Assembly (NCBI RefSeq): GCF_003350405.1
Contig: NZ_QQAW01000004.1
Location: 272,216-336,215, forward strand
Direction of reading: 5' to 3'
Length of the DNA stretch: 64,000 nt
From: Gluconacetobacter liquefaciens
Lineage (GTDB): Bacteria; Pseudomonadota; Alphaproteobacteria; Acetobacterales; Acetobacteraceae
Numbering within the stretch: the first letter of the stretch is position 1; each line of letters opens with the position of its first letter. Under the pieces are notes generated by a model. The model was given only the letters and a program-made list of their open reading frames with translations. It was not told the origin of the DNA and made no database searches. Below are positions 8,717 to 17,083 of the stretch, piece by piece. The translations under genes and the position numbers were made by a program.

Positions 8717-10386
8717 GCCCGCACCTTGAAGGCCGACGGTGCCGGGGAGGTATCCGTTCCCACGGCTTCCGGCTCCATTTCGATCGCATGGCAGGGGCAC
8801 TGCTCGAAACAGGCCGCGCACCCGGTGCACAGATCCATCGAAACCGCATAACCCTGCCCCGGCCCCAGCCGGGTAATCGCCTGTTCAGGACAGGCGGCAT
8901 AGCAATTGTCGCACTCGAAGCAATTGCCGCACGAAAGGCAGCGCTGCGCCTCATAGCGGGCATGGCGCTCATCCAGCCCGGCATCGACCTCCGCGAAATC
9001 GTGGCGTTCGGCCACCGGCGTCTCGGCCTGCACGCTGCGCGGCGCATCGCGGTAATCCGGCAGATGCAGCATGTCGAAGCTGACCAGCGGATGCGCCGCC
9101 GGATGTTCGTAGGTCCGGCCCGCCAGCCACGCATCGATCGCCCGCGCCGCCAGCTTGCCGTGCCCAGTCGCCGTCGTCATGGTCCGCGCGCCACCAATGC
9201 AGTCGCCACCTGCGAAAATACCGGCCTGCCCGGTCATCAGGTCGGCATCCACCGCAACGGTGCCGTCCTTCTGCACCTTCACTGCCGTCGCCTCCGCCAG
9301 CAGCGACAGGTCGGTGTGCTGGCCCACCGCCAGCACCACCGCATCGGCGGCCAGCCGCTCCGTCTCGCCTGTCGGCGTCACGCTGCCATCGGGGTTCATG
9401 GTCACCTTCTCGACCACCAGCCCGTCGGCACCGAAATGATCGACCACGCTCAGCCAGCGCACCTTGGCCCCTTCGGCGACGGCCTCGGCCGCCTCGGCCG
9501 GCAGGGCTTCCATATGCTGCTGGTCATAGCGGAAGATGATGACCGTATCGGTCGCCCCCAACCGCCGCGCGGTCCGCGCGGCATCCATCGCCACGTTGCC
9601 GCCGCCGACCACCGCCACCACGCGCCCCAGCGCCGGACGCCCGCCCCGGCTGACATCGCCCAGCAGGCTGATCGCGTCGGTCATCTTCCGGCCATCCATG
9701 GCCGGAATGTTCAGGCGGTTGGCCAACTGCGCGCCAACCCCCACGAACACCGCGTCGAAGCCCCCTTCCTGCTTCGCCCGCACCACGTCGTCGACCCTCT
9801 GGCCACACCGCAATGTCACCCCGGGCACCCCCGTGATTCGGGCGATCTCCCTCCCCATCACCTCTCGGGGCAGACGGTAGGCCGGGATGCCGTAGCGCAT
9901 CATCCCGCCCGGCTGCTCCGCCGCGTCGCGGATCTCCACCTGATGCCCCATCCGCGCCAGATGCCAGGCGCAGGACAAGCCCGCCGGTCCCGCGCCGACG
10001 ACCAGAACCTTCTTGCCGCTGGCCGGCGCCACCGAAACCTGCCAGCCCTTCTCGGTCGCCAGATCGCCCAGAAACCGTTCGACCGAATGAATGGCCACCG
10101 GCGCATCCAGTTCGCCCCGGTTACAGCCGCCTTCACACGGATGGTAGCAGGCCCGACCATGGATGGCGGGCATGGGGTTGTTGGCCACCAGCGCGTGCCA
10201 CGCCTTCTCGTACTCGCCAGCCTGGGCCAGCGCCAGCCAGCCCTGAATGTCCTCGCCGGCCGGGCAGGCATGGTTACAGGGCGGCAGGAAATGCATGTAG
10301 ACGGGCTTCTGCCAGCGCCGGCTGCCAACCCCGCGCCGCGTCGTCTCCTGCAGCACCTGCGTCATGTCATCGAGTTTCAATACCAT
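8713..10386 (-). CDS. FAD-dependent oxidoreductase with ferredoxin domains (glutamate synthase beta-like)
   Basis: 557 residues. The N-terminus carries a cysteine-rich cluster domain (CNHACPAGEDIQGW ... GRACYHPCEGGCNRGE), followed by an FAD-binding Rossmann motif (VLVVGAGPAGLSCAWHLARM), an NAD(P)-binding motif (VAVVGGGNVAMDAARTARRLG) and a second FAD signature (IFAGGDCIGGARTMTTATGHG). The C-terminus ends in two 4Fe-4S motifs (CLSCGNCFECDNCYAACP and CTGCAACFEQCPCHA). This is the family of glutamate synthase small-subunit-like enzymes that pass electrons between NAD(P)H and ferredoxin. The 4-bp ATGA overlap with nifJ indicates translational coupling, and a role as electron partner of nifJ is the most likely one (inference). 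Confidence 0.92.
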   Translation of the reverse strand: MVLKLDDMTQVLQETTRRGVGSRRWQKPVYMHFLPPCNHACPAGEDIQGWLALAQAGEYEKAWHALVANNPMPAIHGRACYHPCEGGCNRGELDAPVAIHSVERFLGDLATEKGWQVSVAPASGKKVLVVGAGPAGLSCAWHLARMGHQVEIRDAAEQPGGMMRYGIPAYRLPREVMGREIARITGVPGVTLRCGQRVDDVVRAKQEGGFDAVFVGVGAQLANRLNIPAMDGRKMTDAISLLGDVSRGGRPALGRVVAVVGGGNVAMDAARTARRLGATDTVIIFRYDQQHMEALPAEAAEAVAEGAKVRWLSVVDHFGADGLVVEKVTMNPDGSVTPTGETERLAADAVVLAVGQHTDLSLLAEATAVKVQKDGTVAVDADLMTGQAGIFAGGDCIGGARTMTTATGHGKLAARAIDAWLAGRTYEHPAAHPLVSFDMLHLPDYRDAPRSVQAETPVAERHDFAEVDAGLDERHARYEAQRCLSCGNCFECDNCYAACPEQAITRLGPGQGYAVSMDLCTGCAACFEQCPCHAIEMEPEAVGTDTSPAPSAFKVRA

Positions 10387-10585
10387 CCCAACCCCCAGCG
10401 CACCGGGCCGGCCCGCGCATTATTGGCGCGTGACCCTCCCCTGCCGCACGATCGGTATCACGACCCTTTTCGTTTCGGTACCGATCCAGATAAACCCTCG
10501 ACCGGCTCCGGGCACAGAATCGGCACCGTCCGCCCTCCCGAGGATTCGTGGGATTTGTGATAACATCGAACGACCATCGGCCCGT

Positions 10586-10599
10586 TTGACCGAGGTCAA
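10586..10599. promoter_or_regulatory. FNR/FixK-type anaerobox
   Basis: Perfect palindrome TTGAC-CGAG-GTCAA, matching the TTGAY-N4-RTCAA consensus of FNR/FixK regulators. On the minus strand a -10-like TGTTAT lies at 10560-10565. That would put the box centre about 41 bp upstream of transcription start, the geometry of a class II activated promoter. It lies 200 bp upstream of the first gene of the nifJ operon in a 283-bp gap without a gene. Confidence 0.65.
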
Positions 10600-10669
10600 T
10601 TACGACAAATTTCTCTGATCTGTCATGAAGATGGCCGCCCCCTCCCGATGGAGGCAGAGACGCCCGCCG

Positions 10670-11581
10670 TCAGTGTCCCAGCACTGCCCGCAGATCACCA
10701 CCATGCTGCCGGAGCGCCGCTTCGGCATCGGTCAGGCTCATGCCATGCCGGATCAGCACCGCCCGCTTGACGTTGCCGCCCGAGGCTTCCAGCGCGTCGG
10801 CAATCTGCTCGTCCGTGCCGCCGGCCAGCAGCCGCACCATCCGCGCCGCGCGTCTCTGCAATTTGGCATTGACCACACGCATATCCACCATCTGCCCGCG
10901 ATAGGCATGGCCCAGCCGGACCATCAGCGCGGTCGAAAGCATGTTCAGCGCCGCCTTCTGCGCAGTACCCGCCTTCAGCCGCGTCGAGCCGGAAATAACC
11001 TCCGGCCCGGTCGGCAGCACAATCCCCAGTTCCGCCTCGCGCAACAGCCGTCCATCGGGATTCGATGCAACGCCCACCGTCAGCGCGCCGCACACCCGCG
11101 CGGCGGCGATCGCGGCGCAGGTATAGGGCGTGGCCCCGCTGGCGGCGATGCCCAGCACCACATCCTGCGGCCCCGGATCATGCGACAGGATCTCGGCCCG
11201 GGCCGCCTCTTCCTGGTCCTCGGCCCCTTCCACGGATTCAAACAGCGCGGCCGGCCCTCCAGCCAGCATCAGCACCAGCCGGTCGCCCGGCCAGCCGAAG
11301 GTCGGCGTCAGTTCCACGCCATCCTGCAACCCGATGCGCCCCGACGTGCCGGCCCCGACATAGAACAGCCGCCCCCCGGCTCGCAGACCCGGCAGCGCGG
11401 CCTCGACCACCGCCTCCATCTGCGGCACGGCCGCCCGCACGATGGCCACCGCCGTCAACTGCGCCTCGGCCAGCGCATCAAGGATCGCGCCGGTCGGCCA
11501 GAGATCGATCTCGGCATAGCGCGGGTCGCATTGTTCGGTGCCGATACCGGGCACGGGGGCGGAAAGCGGGCCTGTCGTCAT
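10670..11581 (-). CDS. murQ: N-acetylmuramic acid 6-phosphate etherase
   Basis: 303 residues, a lyase that splits MurNAc-6-phosphate into GlcNAc-6-phosphate and D-lactate during cell-wall recycling or uptake of MurNAc. The SIS sugar-phosphate isomerase fold is visible (FYVGAGTSGRIGLQDGVEL, LGIAASGATPYTCAAI), as are the MurQ family motif ESVEGAEDQEE with the conserved acid, and EVISGSTRLKAGTAQKAALN. The C-terminal helical part (ASGGNVKRAVLIRHGMSL) is also typical. The frame is open to 11626, but ATG 11581 is preferred because it avoids overlap with the upstream symporter gene and begins at the family N-terminus. Confidence 0.95.
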   Translation of the reverse strand: MTTGPLSAPVPGIGTEQCDPRYAEIDLWPTGAILDALAEAQLTAVAIVRAAVPQMEAVVEAALPGLRAGGRLFYVGAGTSGRIGLQDGVELTPTFGWPGDRLVLMLAGGPAALFESVEGAEDQEEAARAEILSHDPGPQDVVLGIAASGATPYTCAAIAAARVCGALTVGVASNPDGRLLREAELGIVLPTGPEVISGSTRLKAGTAQKAALNMLSTALMVRLGHAYRGQMVDMRVVNAKLQRRAARMVRLLAGGTDEQIADALEASGGNVKRAVLIRHGMSLTDAEAALRQHGGDLRAVLGH

Positions 11582-11588
11582 GGTCTGA

Positions 11589-13100
11589 TCACTTCTCGGC
11601 AACGGAATCCACCCCGCCTGCGACACGGGGCGAGGAAAACATCATGGAAAGGCAGGCCGGCACCAGCATCATCCCGATGCCGGCCGGAACCAGCCACGGA
11701 AAGGCGATCACCCACCCCACCCGCTGGGCCAGCATCATCAGCGCGGCCATGCCGGCCAGCGAGACCACAACCCCGAACGCCGCATCACGCCCCCGGGCCG
11801 CCGGGCATAACATTCCGAACAGGAACGCCCCCAGCGTCGGCCCATAAGACCACCCGGCAACCGTCAAACCCAGGATGACCGCCGATTGCGCCCCCTCACC
11901 CAACACCAGGGTCACGCCAACCAGCGCCACAGCCCAGAAGGCGGTCAACGCCCGGGCAGGAAACAGCGGCCCCGCCCGCCACGCACAGACCGCTGCCAGA
12001 CGGTCAAGAACCTGCGCCGGCACCGGTCCGAAATCGGTCAGGACAGAGCCGGCCATCGCATTGAGAGTCGCGGACAGCGACCCCATGGTGGCGCTCAACA
12101 CCCCCGCCACCAGCAGGCCGCTCAACCCGGCCGGCAGGCCGGTAACGATGAAATGCGGGAACAACTCGTCCGGTGAACGAAACCCCAGCGCCGACAGCGA
12201 CGCCCCACCCGATCGTACCCACAACTGAACCCCGACCAGCGACAGCAACGTGAACAACACCCCCACCAGCACGGCACTGCCGATCAGCGCCATCCGCGCC
12301 GCCCGCAGGCTGCGGGCGGCCAGCAGCCGCTGAACCATCAACTGGTCGGTACCATGCGAGGCCACGGACAGGATCGTCCCACCCAGCAACGCGGCAGCAG
12401 GGGTGAACGGGTCGGTAAACCACCGTCCGCCGGGCCGGACGTGAAACAGAGCCAGCCGCCCGGCCTGCCAGGCGTCATGCCAGCCATCGGCCCCGCTCCA
12501 CAGAATGCCCACGCACAACGCGGCGCCGAACAGATAAATGACCAGTTGCACGCTGTCGGACCACACGACGGCCCGCAGGCCGCCGAACAGCGTATAGGCC
12601 AGCGTCACCGCCATGATCGCGACCAGCACCGTCCCCCGCCCCACCGGCAGGCCGGCATGGGTCAGCAGCCAGACCAGCGGCAACATGCCGGCCAGCAGGC
12701 GCACCCCCTCCGCCACCAGCCGCGTCAGCAGGAAGGCCCCCGCAGCAATCCGCTGCACCCCATGCCCGAACCGGCGGCCAAGATACTGGTAGGCGCTATT
12801 CATCCGCCCCTGAATATAAAGGGGAAGAAACCACACGGCCACGACCAGCCGCCCGATCAGATACCCCGCAGCAAGACCCGCGAAGACCAGACCATTGGTG
12901 TAGCCCACACCCGGCACACTGATGAAGGTCAGGGTCGACGTCTCGGTCGCCACCAGCGACAGGCAGAGCGCCCACCAGGGCAGATCATGATGCGCCGACA
13001 GGAAATCCCCCGCCGAGCGCCCCCGCCGCGCCATGGTCAGCGTAACGGCCAGCAGGATCACGAAATACAGGCAGGTCACGGTAATGTCGGCAGGTCGCAT
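11589..13100 (-). CDS. Sodium:solute symporter family protein (next to murQ)
   Basis: 503 residues, about thirteen membrane segments. It shows the SSS-family hallmarks: TSTLTFISVPGVGYTNGL in the second segment region, GRRFGHGVQRIAA, TLFGGLRAVVWSDSVQLVIYL and TDQLMVQRLLAARSLRAAR. It would couple inward sodium movement to solute uptake. Its stop lies 8 bp before the murQ start on the same strand, so the two are almost certainly co-transcribed. This suggests an amino sugar or a muropeptide-derived sugar as substrate, an inference from position only. Confidence 0.9.
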   Translation of the reverse strand: MRPADITVTCLYFVILLAVTLTMARRGRSAGDFLSAHHDLPWWALCLSLVATETSTLTFISVPGVGYTNGLVFAGLAAGYLIGRLVVAVWFLPLYIQGRMNSAYQYLGRRFGHGVQRIAAGAFLLTRLVAEGVRLLAGMLPLVWLLTHAGLPVGRGTVLVAIMAVTLAYTLFGGLRAVVWSDSVQLVIYLFGAALCVGILWSGADGWHDAWQAGRLALFHVRPGGRWFTDPFTPAAALLGGTILSVASHGTDQLMVQRLLAARSLRAARMALIGSAVLVGVLFTLLSLVGVQLWVRSGGASLSALGFRSPDELFPHFIVTGLPAGLSGLLVAGVLSATMGSLSATLNAMAGSVLTDFGPVPAQVLDRLAAVCAWRAGPLFPARALTAFWAVALVGVTLVLGEGAQSAVILGLTVAGWSYGPTLGAFLFGMLCPAARGRDAAFGVVVSLAGMAALMMLAQRVGWVIAFPWLVPAGIGMMLVPACLSMMFSSPRVAGGVDSVAEK

Positions 13101-13187
13101 AAGCCCCTCTGGCCGGCGAAAATCATGAAGCGCGCCCGGACGATCGCAGCATAACGGCGCGGCCGGACGCGAGAAAGTCCCAGCTTC

Positions 13188-13637
13188 TCAGAAAGGCTTG
13201 TACGGCAGGAACTTGCCGGAAATCGTGACATGCACCCGATCCCCCGCCGGATCGGCCTCACGCCCCACCTGCATGCGGAAATCGATCGCGCTCATGATCC
13301 CGTCACCGAATTCCTCATGGATCAGTTCCTTCAGCGCCGGCCCGTAGACGCTGAGCATCTCATACCAGCGATAAAGCAGCGGATCGCTGGGCGCCCCACC
13401 GTCGAAACTGCCCTTGTACGGCACTGTGCACAACCAGGGCAGCGCGGTCTGGTCCAGTTCGAACAGACTGATAACAGTGCGCGCTTCCTCCTCGGAGAAC
13501 ACCATCTGCCCCAGGCAGGCGCAGGTGGTCCACTCCTTGCTGCGCCCGACCTGCCGGGCGATGTCGGCCCAGTTCAGTCCTTTGCGGACCCTGGCAATCA
13601 CGATCGCCTCGGTCACGTCTTCCCGGCTGGTATACAT
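13188..13637 (-). CDS. cynS: Cyanate hydratase (cyanase)
   Basis: 149 residues, the usual cyanase length. It catalyses bicarbonate-dependent breakdown of cyanate to ammonia and CO2. The N-terminal helical domain (ITIARVRKG-type, here IVIARVRKGLNWADIARQVGRS) precedes the catalytic C-terminal domain. The three active-site residues equivalent to Arg96, Glu99 and Ser122 of the E. coli enzyme are present as Arg90 and Glu93 (LLYRWYEML) and Ser116 (DGIMSAIDFRM). The start ATG has a GGGAGG site just upstream. It lies immediately downstream of a symporter gene that may bring in cyanate or another anion. No carbonic anhydrase gene is adjacent. Confidence 0.96.
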   Translation of the reverse strand: MYTSREDVTEAIVIARVRKGLNWADIARQVGRSKEWTTCACLGQMVFSEEEARTVISLFELDQTALPWLCTVPYKGSFDGGAPSDPLLYRWYEMLSVYGPALKELIHEEFGDGIMSAIDFRMQVGREADPAGDRVHVTISGKFLPYKPF

Positions 13638-13652
13638 GCATGCCTCCCCTGG

Positions 13653-15056
13653 TCAGGCGATATCGGAAACCGATCCTACGACGCGCTTCCGGCGTTCCGT
13701 CCACTGGATCGCAGCGGCCACCAGCAGATTGGCCACCAGACCGATCATCCCGGTATTGAGCCCGGCCGGCTGCAAACCTGCAAGCGCGCCCCCCATGGCC
13801 ACCACATCGCCGACCACCAGCCCCGCCCCCAGCGCCCGGGCCGATAACGGCCAGCGCCAGACGATCGCGGCAACACCGGGAATAAACTGCGACACGCCAA
13901 GATAATAGAAGCTGGTCAGCGTCACCATCAGGCCGGACAGATGTCCCGCCGCCAGGATCGAGAACAGCAGGTAACAGGCGATCACCGCCTGCGCTCCGCG
14001 CCGCTGACCCGCATCCGAAAGACCATGCAGCAGGTTGCGCGATACCAGCGGGCCGATCGCAAGACAGGTGCCGGCCAGAATCACCAGCCCCGACAACGCG
14101 CAGGCACCGGCGGCCAGCCCGACCATCCAGTCCGGCAGCAGCGCGCCCGCCGCCACCATGAACACCGCATTGGGCGAAGGCACCGGCAACCCGGCCGACC
14201 GTGCATACAGTGCCACCAGATAGAGAAACGGAAACATGACCATGTAAAGCGGCATGACGATCTGGTTGCGGCGAACCGTCCGTGCCGAGCGCGCGGTGAA
14301 CACGAAGGCAACCGTCTGGGGCGCGACACAGAACGCCACCGCCTGAAGCGGAATGGTGGAAAGCGCATAGACCTGGTCCCGCAGCGCCACCGGGTGGCCG
14401 GTCCATGCCACGGCCGGCAGATGCGCCATGCCTCCGGCCCGCAACGCGGCCAGCCCCACGACCGTCACCGCGATCAGCACCAAACTGTCCTTGATCACCG
14501 AGACATAAGCCGGCGCGCGTATGCCCGAGAGCATGATCCAGACAAAGGTCAGGCCGGCGGCGGCGGTCGTCGTCCATTGCTCGGGCAGCGCCCAGTGAAA
14601 CTGGTCGATGACGCGCAGCAGGCCGACAATCTGCAATTCGCCCATCGGCAGCAGGCACAGGATCGCGGTCAGCACCACCAGCCGTTCCAGACCCCGGCTG
14701 CCGAACCGAGCGCGGAACAGATCGGCCATGGTCAGGGCCTGACAATCCCGACCCGCCCGCCAGATCAGCGGATTAAGGAAATAACCGACCGGATAGGCCA
14801 GCACGATATAGCTGAGGAACCAGATGATGAACGACGTACCGGCACTGTAAGCCGCCGACGGAAACCCCATGATGCTGCCGATGCTGTAGGTTTCCCCCAC
14901 CGCCAGCATGAAGACCAGGATGCCGCCGAATTGCCCGGACGCTACGAAGAAATCCCGGCTGTCCTGATGCCCATGGCCACGTCGCGAGAACAGCGCCACC
15001 ATGATGGACAGCAGAATGACCAGAAAGAAGATGATGCTAGCCATCATCCCCTCCAC
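13653..15056 (-). CDS. Sodium:solute symporter family protein (next to cynS)
   Basis: 467 residues with about twelve to thirteen hydrophobic segments and SSS-family features (DFFVASGQFGGILVFMLAVG, ETYSIGSIMGFPSAAYSAGT, ADLFRARFGSRGLERLV, GIRAPAYVSVIKDSLVLIAV). Two further methionines (15047 and 15044) are in frame just after the first and could be the real start. It overlaps the small upstream membrane-protein gene by 20 bp, and the cynS gene follows 16 bp after its stop, so the three form an operon. The substrate is unknown; the cynS linkage makes an organic or inorganic anion plausible. Confidence 0.88.
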   Translation of the reverse strand: MEGMMASIIFFLVILLSIMVALFSRRGHGHQDSRDFFVASGQFGGILVFMLAVGETYSIGSIMGFPSAAYSAGTSFIIWFLSYIVLAYPVGYFLNPLIWRAGRDCQALTMADLFRARFGSRGLERLVVLTAILCLLPMGELQIVGLLRVIDQFHWALPEQWTTTAAAGLTFVWIMLSGIRAPAYVSVIKDSLVLIAVTVVGLAALRAGGMAHLPAVAWTGHPVALRDQVYALSTIPLQAVAFCVAPQTVAFVFTARSARTVRRNQIVMPLYMVMFPFLYLVALYARSAGLPVPSPNAVFMVAAGALLPDWMVGLAAGACALSGLVILAGTCLAIGPLVSRNLLHGLSDAGQRRGAQAVIACYLLFSILAAGHLSGLMVTLTSFYYLGVSQFIPGVAAIVWRWPLSARALGAGLVVGDVVAMGGALAGLQPAGLNTGMIGLVANLLVAAAIQWTERRKRVVGSVSDIA

Positions 15057-15240
15057 GATCGAACGCCAGCCAGACGACGACCATGCACAGCGAGGTCAGG
15101 ACGAACCAGCCGAACAGCCAGCACACCACCAGCGGCACGCCGAAGATCAGCAGGCGGCTTGAACTCAGGATGGGCAGTAACAGCACGATCCCCGCGAACG
15201 GCACCCCCACGCCCACGCCGACACGCCAGACATCTCTCAT
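15037..15240 (-). CDS. Small DUF3311-type membrane protein
   Basis: 67 residues with two membrane helices (VPFAGIVLLLPIL and RLLIFGVPLVVCWLFGWFVLTSLCMVVVWLAF) and an acidic tail. Size, topology and position directly upstream of an SSS-family symporter match the DUF3311 family, which is commonly encoded with such transporters as a probable accessory subunit. The 20-bp overlap with the symporter start supports co-translation. The assignment rests on context and topology rather than a diagnostic motif. Confidence 0.75.
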   Translation of the reverse strand: MRDVWRVGVGVGVPFAGIVLLLPILSSSRLLIFGVPLVVCWLFGWFVLTSLCMVVVWLAFDRGGDDG

Positions 15241-15396
15241 GCTGCCCCCGATCGATCGTAGTTTCAGTGTGGTGTCCTCCCTTGCGATCTCGTTCCGTTT
15301 CCAGTCATGGCACACAGTAGTCTGCCAGTATGCTCTCCATCCGCCCATCCCCATCTCACGCGCCTGAACACCCGATCGCCCAAGGTCCCTTCCCCA

Positions 15397-16521
15397 ATGA
15401 AAAGACGCATGTTTCTCGGCCTCACGGCCACGCTGCCCATGCTGGCAACCCGCAGGACAGGAGCCCGTGCAGACGAGGGCACCCCGCTGCATCCCGGCCC
15501 CGGCTATGTCGGCCCCACCAACCTCATCACCGATGTCACCGGCCTGACGGTCGGCGAGGCGCATGACACCAGATCCCGCACCGGGGTCACGGTCATCCTG
15601 CCCGACCAGCGGGTGGCCTGCGCGGTGGACGTGCGCGGCGGCGGCCCCGGCACGCGCGAGACCGATGCACTCACGGCCGGCAATCTGGTGCGCAGCGTCG
15701 ACGCCATCGTGCTGTCCGGCGGCTCGGTCTACGGGCTGGGCTCGGCCGACGGCGTCGCCGCCTGGCTGGGCGCGCGCGGACGCGGCTTCTCCATGACGAA
15801 GCAACCCGGCGTGCCGCCCTCGCCCATCGTCCCCACCGCGATCCTGTTCGATCTCGCCAACGGCGGCGACAAGCACTGGGGCCTCAATCCGCCCTATCGT
15901 GACCTGGCATTGAAGGCCATGGACCACCCGTCCCGCAGCGTCACCCTCGGCACCGCTGGCGCAGGCTATGGGGCGCAGGCCGGCGCGCTCAAGGGGGGCC
16001 TGGGCTCGGCCTCATTCGTCACCGCCGACGGGCTGACCATCGGCGCGCTGGTAGCGGTCAACAGCCTCGGCTCGGTGGTCGTACCGGGCACACGCCATTT
16101 CTGGGCCGGCCCTTTCGAAATAGGCCGCGAATTCGGCGGATTGGGCGCCAGCGCCGCCCATGTCGATCCCGAGGATTGGGGCCGGGCCAAACTCAACCCG
16201 GCTGCCCGCGCCAACACCACCATTGCCTGCATCGCCACCGATGCCGATATCGATGCCGACGACCTCAAGCGCGTAGCCATGATGGCACAGGACGGCCTGG
16301 CCCGCGCGATCCGCCCGGTCCACTCCCCCTTCGATGGCGATGTCATTTTCGCGCTGTCCACAGGCCACCACTCGCTTCCCCCCGGCCCGCGTCCGCTCCA
16401 TGTCGCCCGGCTGGGCGCATTGGCAGCCGATGTGCTGGCCCGCGCAGTCGCACGCGGCGTCTACGAGGCTAACCTGCCCCCAGACATGGACGGACCGACC
16501 TGGAAAAGCCTGCCGGGATGA
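15397..16521 (+). CDS. P1 family (S58) peptidase / L-aminopeptidase-D-esterase, Tat signal
   Basis: 374 residues from the ATG at 15397; the frame is open from 15307 but the chosen start gives a clean signal. The N-terminus (MKRRMFLGLTATLPMLATRR) is a twin-arginine export signal. The body has the DmpA/BapA fold signatures NLITDVTGLTVGEAHD and DAIVLSGGSVYGLGSADGVAAWL. ARANTTIACIATDADI is where these enzymes self-cleave before the nucleophile, here predicted between Asn273 and Thr274. Members hydrolyse N-terminal residues of peptides, amides or beta-peptides, so a periplasmic aminopeptidase is expected. It is divergent from the cynS operon across 156 bp and convergent with the next gene. Confidence 0.9.
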   Translation: MKRRMFLGLTATLPMLATRRTGARADEGTPLHPGPGYVGPTNLITDVTGLTVGEAHDTRSRTGVTVILPDQRVACAVDVRGGGPGTRETDALTAGNLVRSVDAIVLSGGSVYGLGSADGVAAWLGARGRGFSMTKQPGVPPSPIVPTAILFDLANGGDKHWGLNPPYRDLALKAMDHPSRSVTLGTAGAGYGAQAGALKGGLGSASFVTADGLTIGALVAVNSLGSVVVPGTRHFWAGPFEIGREFGGLGASAAHVDPEDWGRAKLNPAARANTTIACIATDADIDADDLKRVAMMAQDGLARAIRPVHSPFDGDVIFALSTGHHSLPPGPRPLHVARLGALAADVLARAVARGVYEANLPPDMDGPTWKSLPG

Positions 16522-16548
16522 GGAACAGGCAGGCGCTCTCACCCACGG

Positions 16549-17013
16549 TCACAATCCAAGCTCACTGAGCGACGGATGATCATCGGGCCGCCTGCCGGAC
16601 GGCCAGTGGAATTTTCGGTCTTCCTCCCGGATAGCCAGATCGTTGATCGAGGCGATCCGCCGACGCATCAACCCGTCCGTGCCGAATTCCCAGTTCTCGT
16701 TGCCGTACGAGCGATACCACTGGCCACCGCCATCATGCCACTCATAGGCAAAGCGAACGGCCATCCGGTCGTCGGCATAGGCCCAGACTTCCTTGATCAA
16801 CCGGTAATCCTGTTCCCTCTCCCACTTGCGCTGCAGGAACACCACGATCTCCTCGCGCCCCTGGATGAATTCGGCCCGGTTCCGCCACCGGCAATCCGGC
16901 GCATAAGCCAGCGACACGCGCTGCGGATCCCGACTGTTCCATGCATCTTCGGCCAGTCGGGCCTTCTGCCGCGCCGTTTCGGCCGTAAAGGGAGGAAACG
17001 GTGGAAGAGGCAT
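16549..17013 (-). CDS. NTF2-like / SnoaL-like protein (DUF1348 family)
   Basis: 154 residues from ATG 17013; upstream in-frame sequence is discarded because it runs into the neighbouring gene. It has the cone-shaped NTF2-like pattern: helix [25 protein letters not shown], then [27 protein letters not shown] and strands [25 protein letters not shown], closing with [12 protein letters not shown]. This matches the DUF1348 group of unknown function. No catalytic role is claimed. It converges with the P1 peptidase gene, with stops 27 bp apart. Confidence 0.85.
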   Translation of the reverse strand: MPLPPFPPFTAETARQKARLAEDAWNSRDPQRVSLAYAPDCRWRNRAEFIQGREEIVVFLQRKWEREQDYRLIKEVWAYADDRMAVRFAYEWHDGGGQWYRSYGNENWEFGTDGLMRRRIASINDLAIREEDRKFHWPSGRRPDDHPSLSELGL

Positions 17014-17083
17014 TGCATTTTTCCTGGCAATGAACAGTGATATGTGCCGAATTACGGTACAGAAACCCGCCCAGGAAGCAAGC

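Noticed and set aside
5192..8851. A 1219-codon open frame on the plus strand opposite nifJ
   Set aside because: It is the mirror of nifJ in GC-rich DNA, extremely rich in Arg, Gln and His, with no recognisable domain. nifJ on the other strand is unambiguous.
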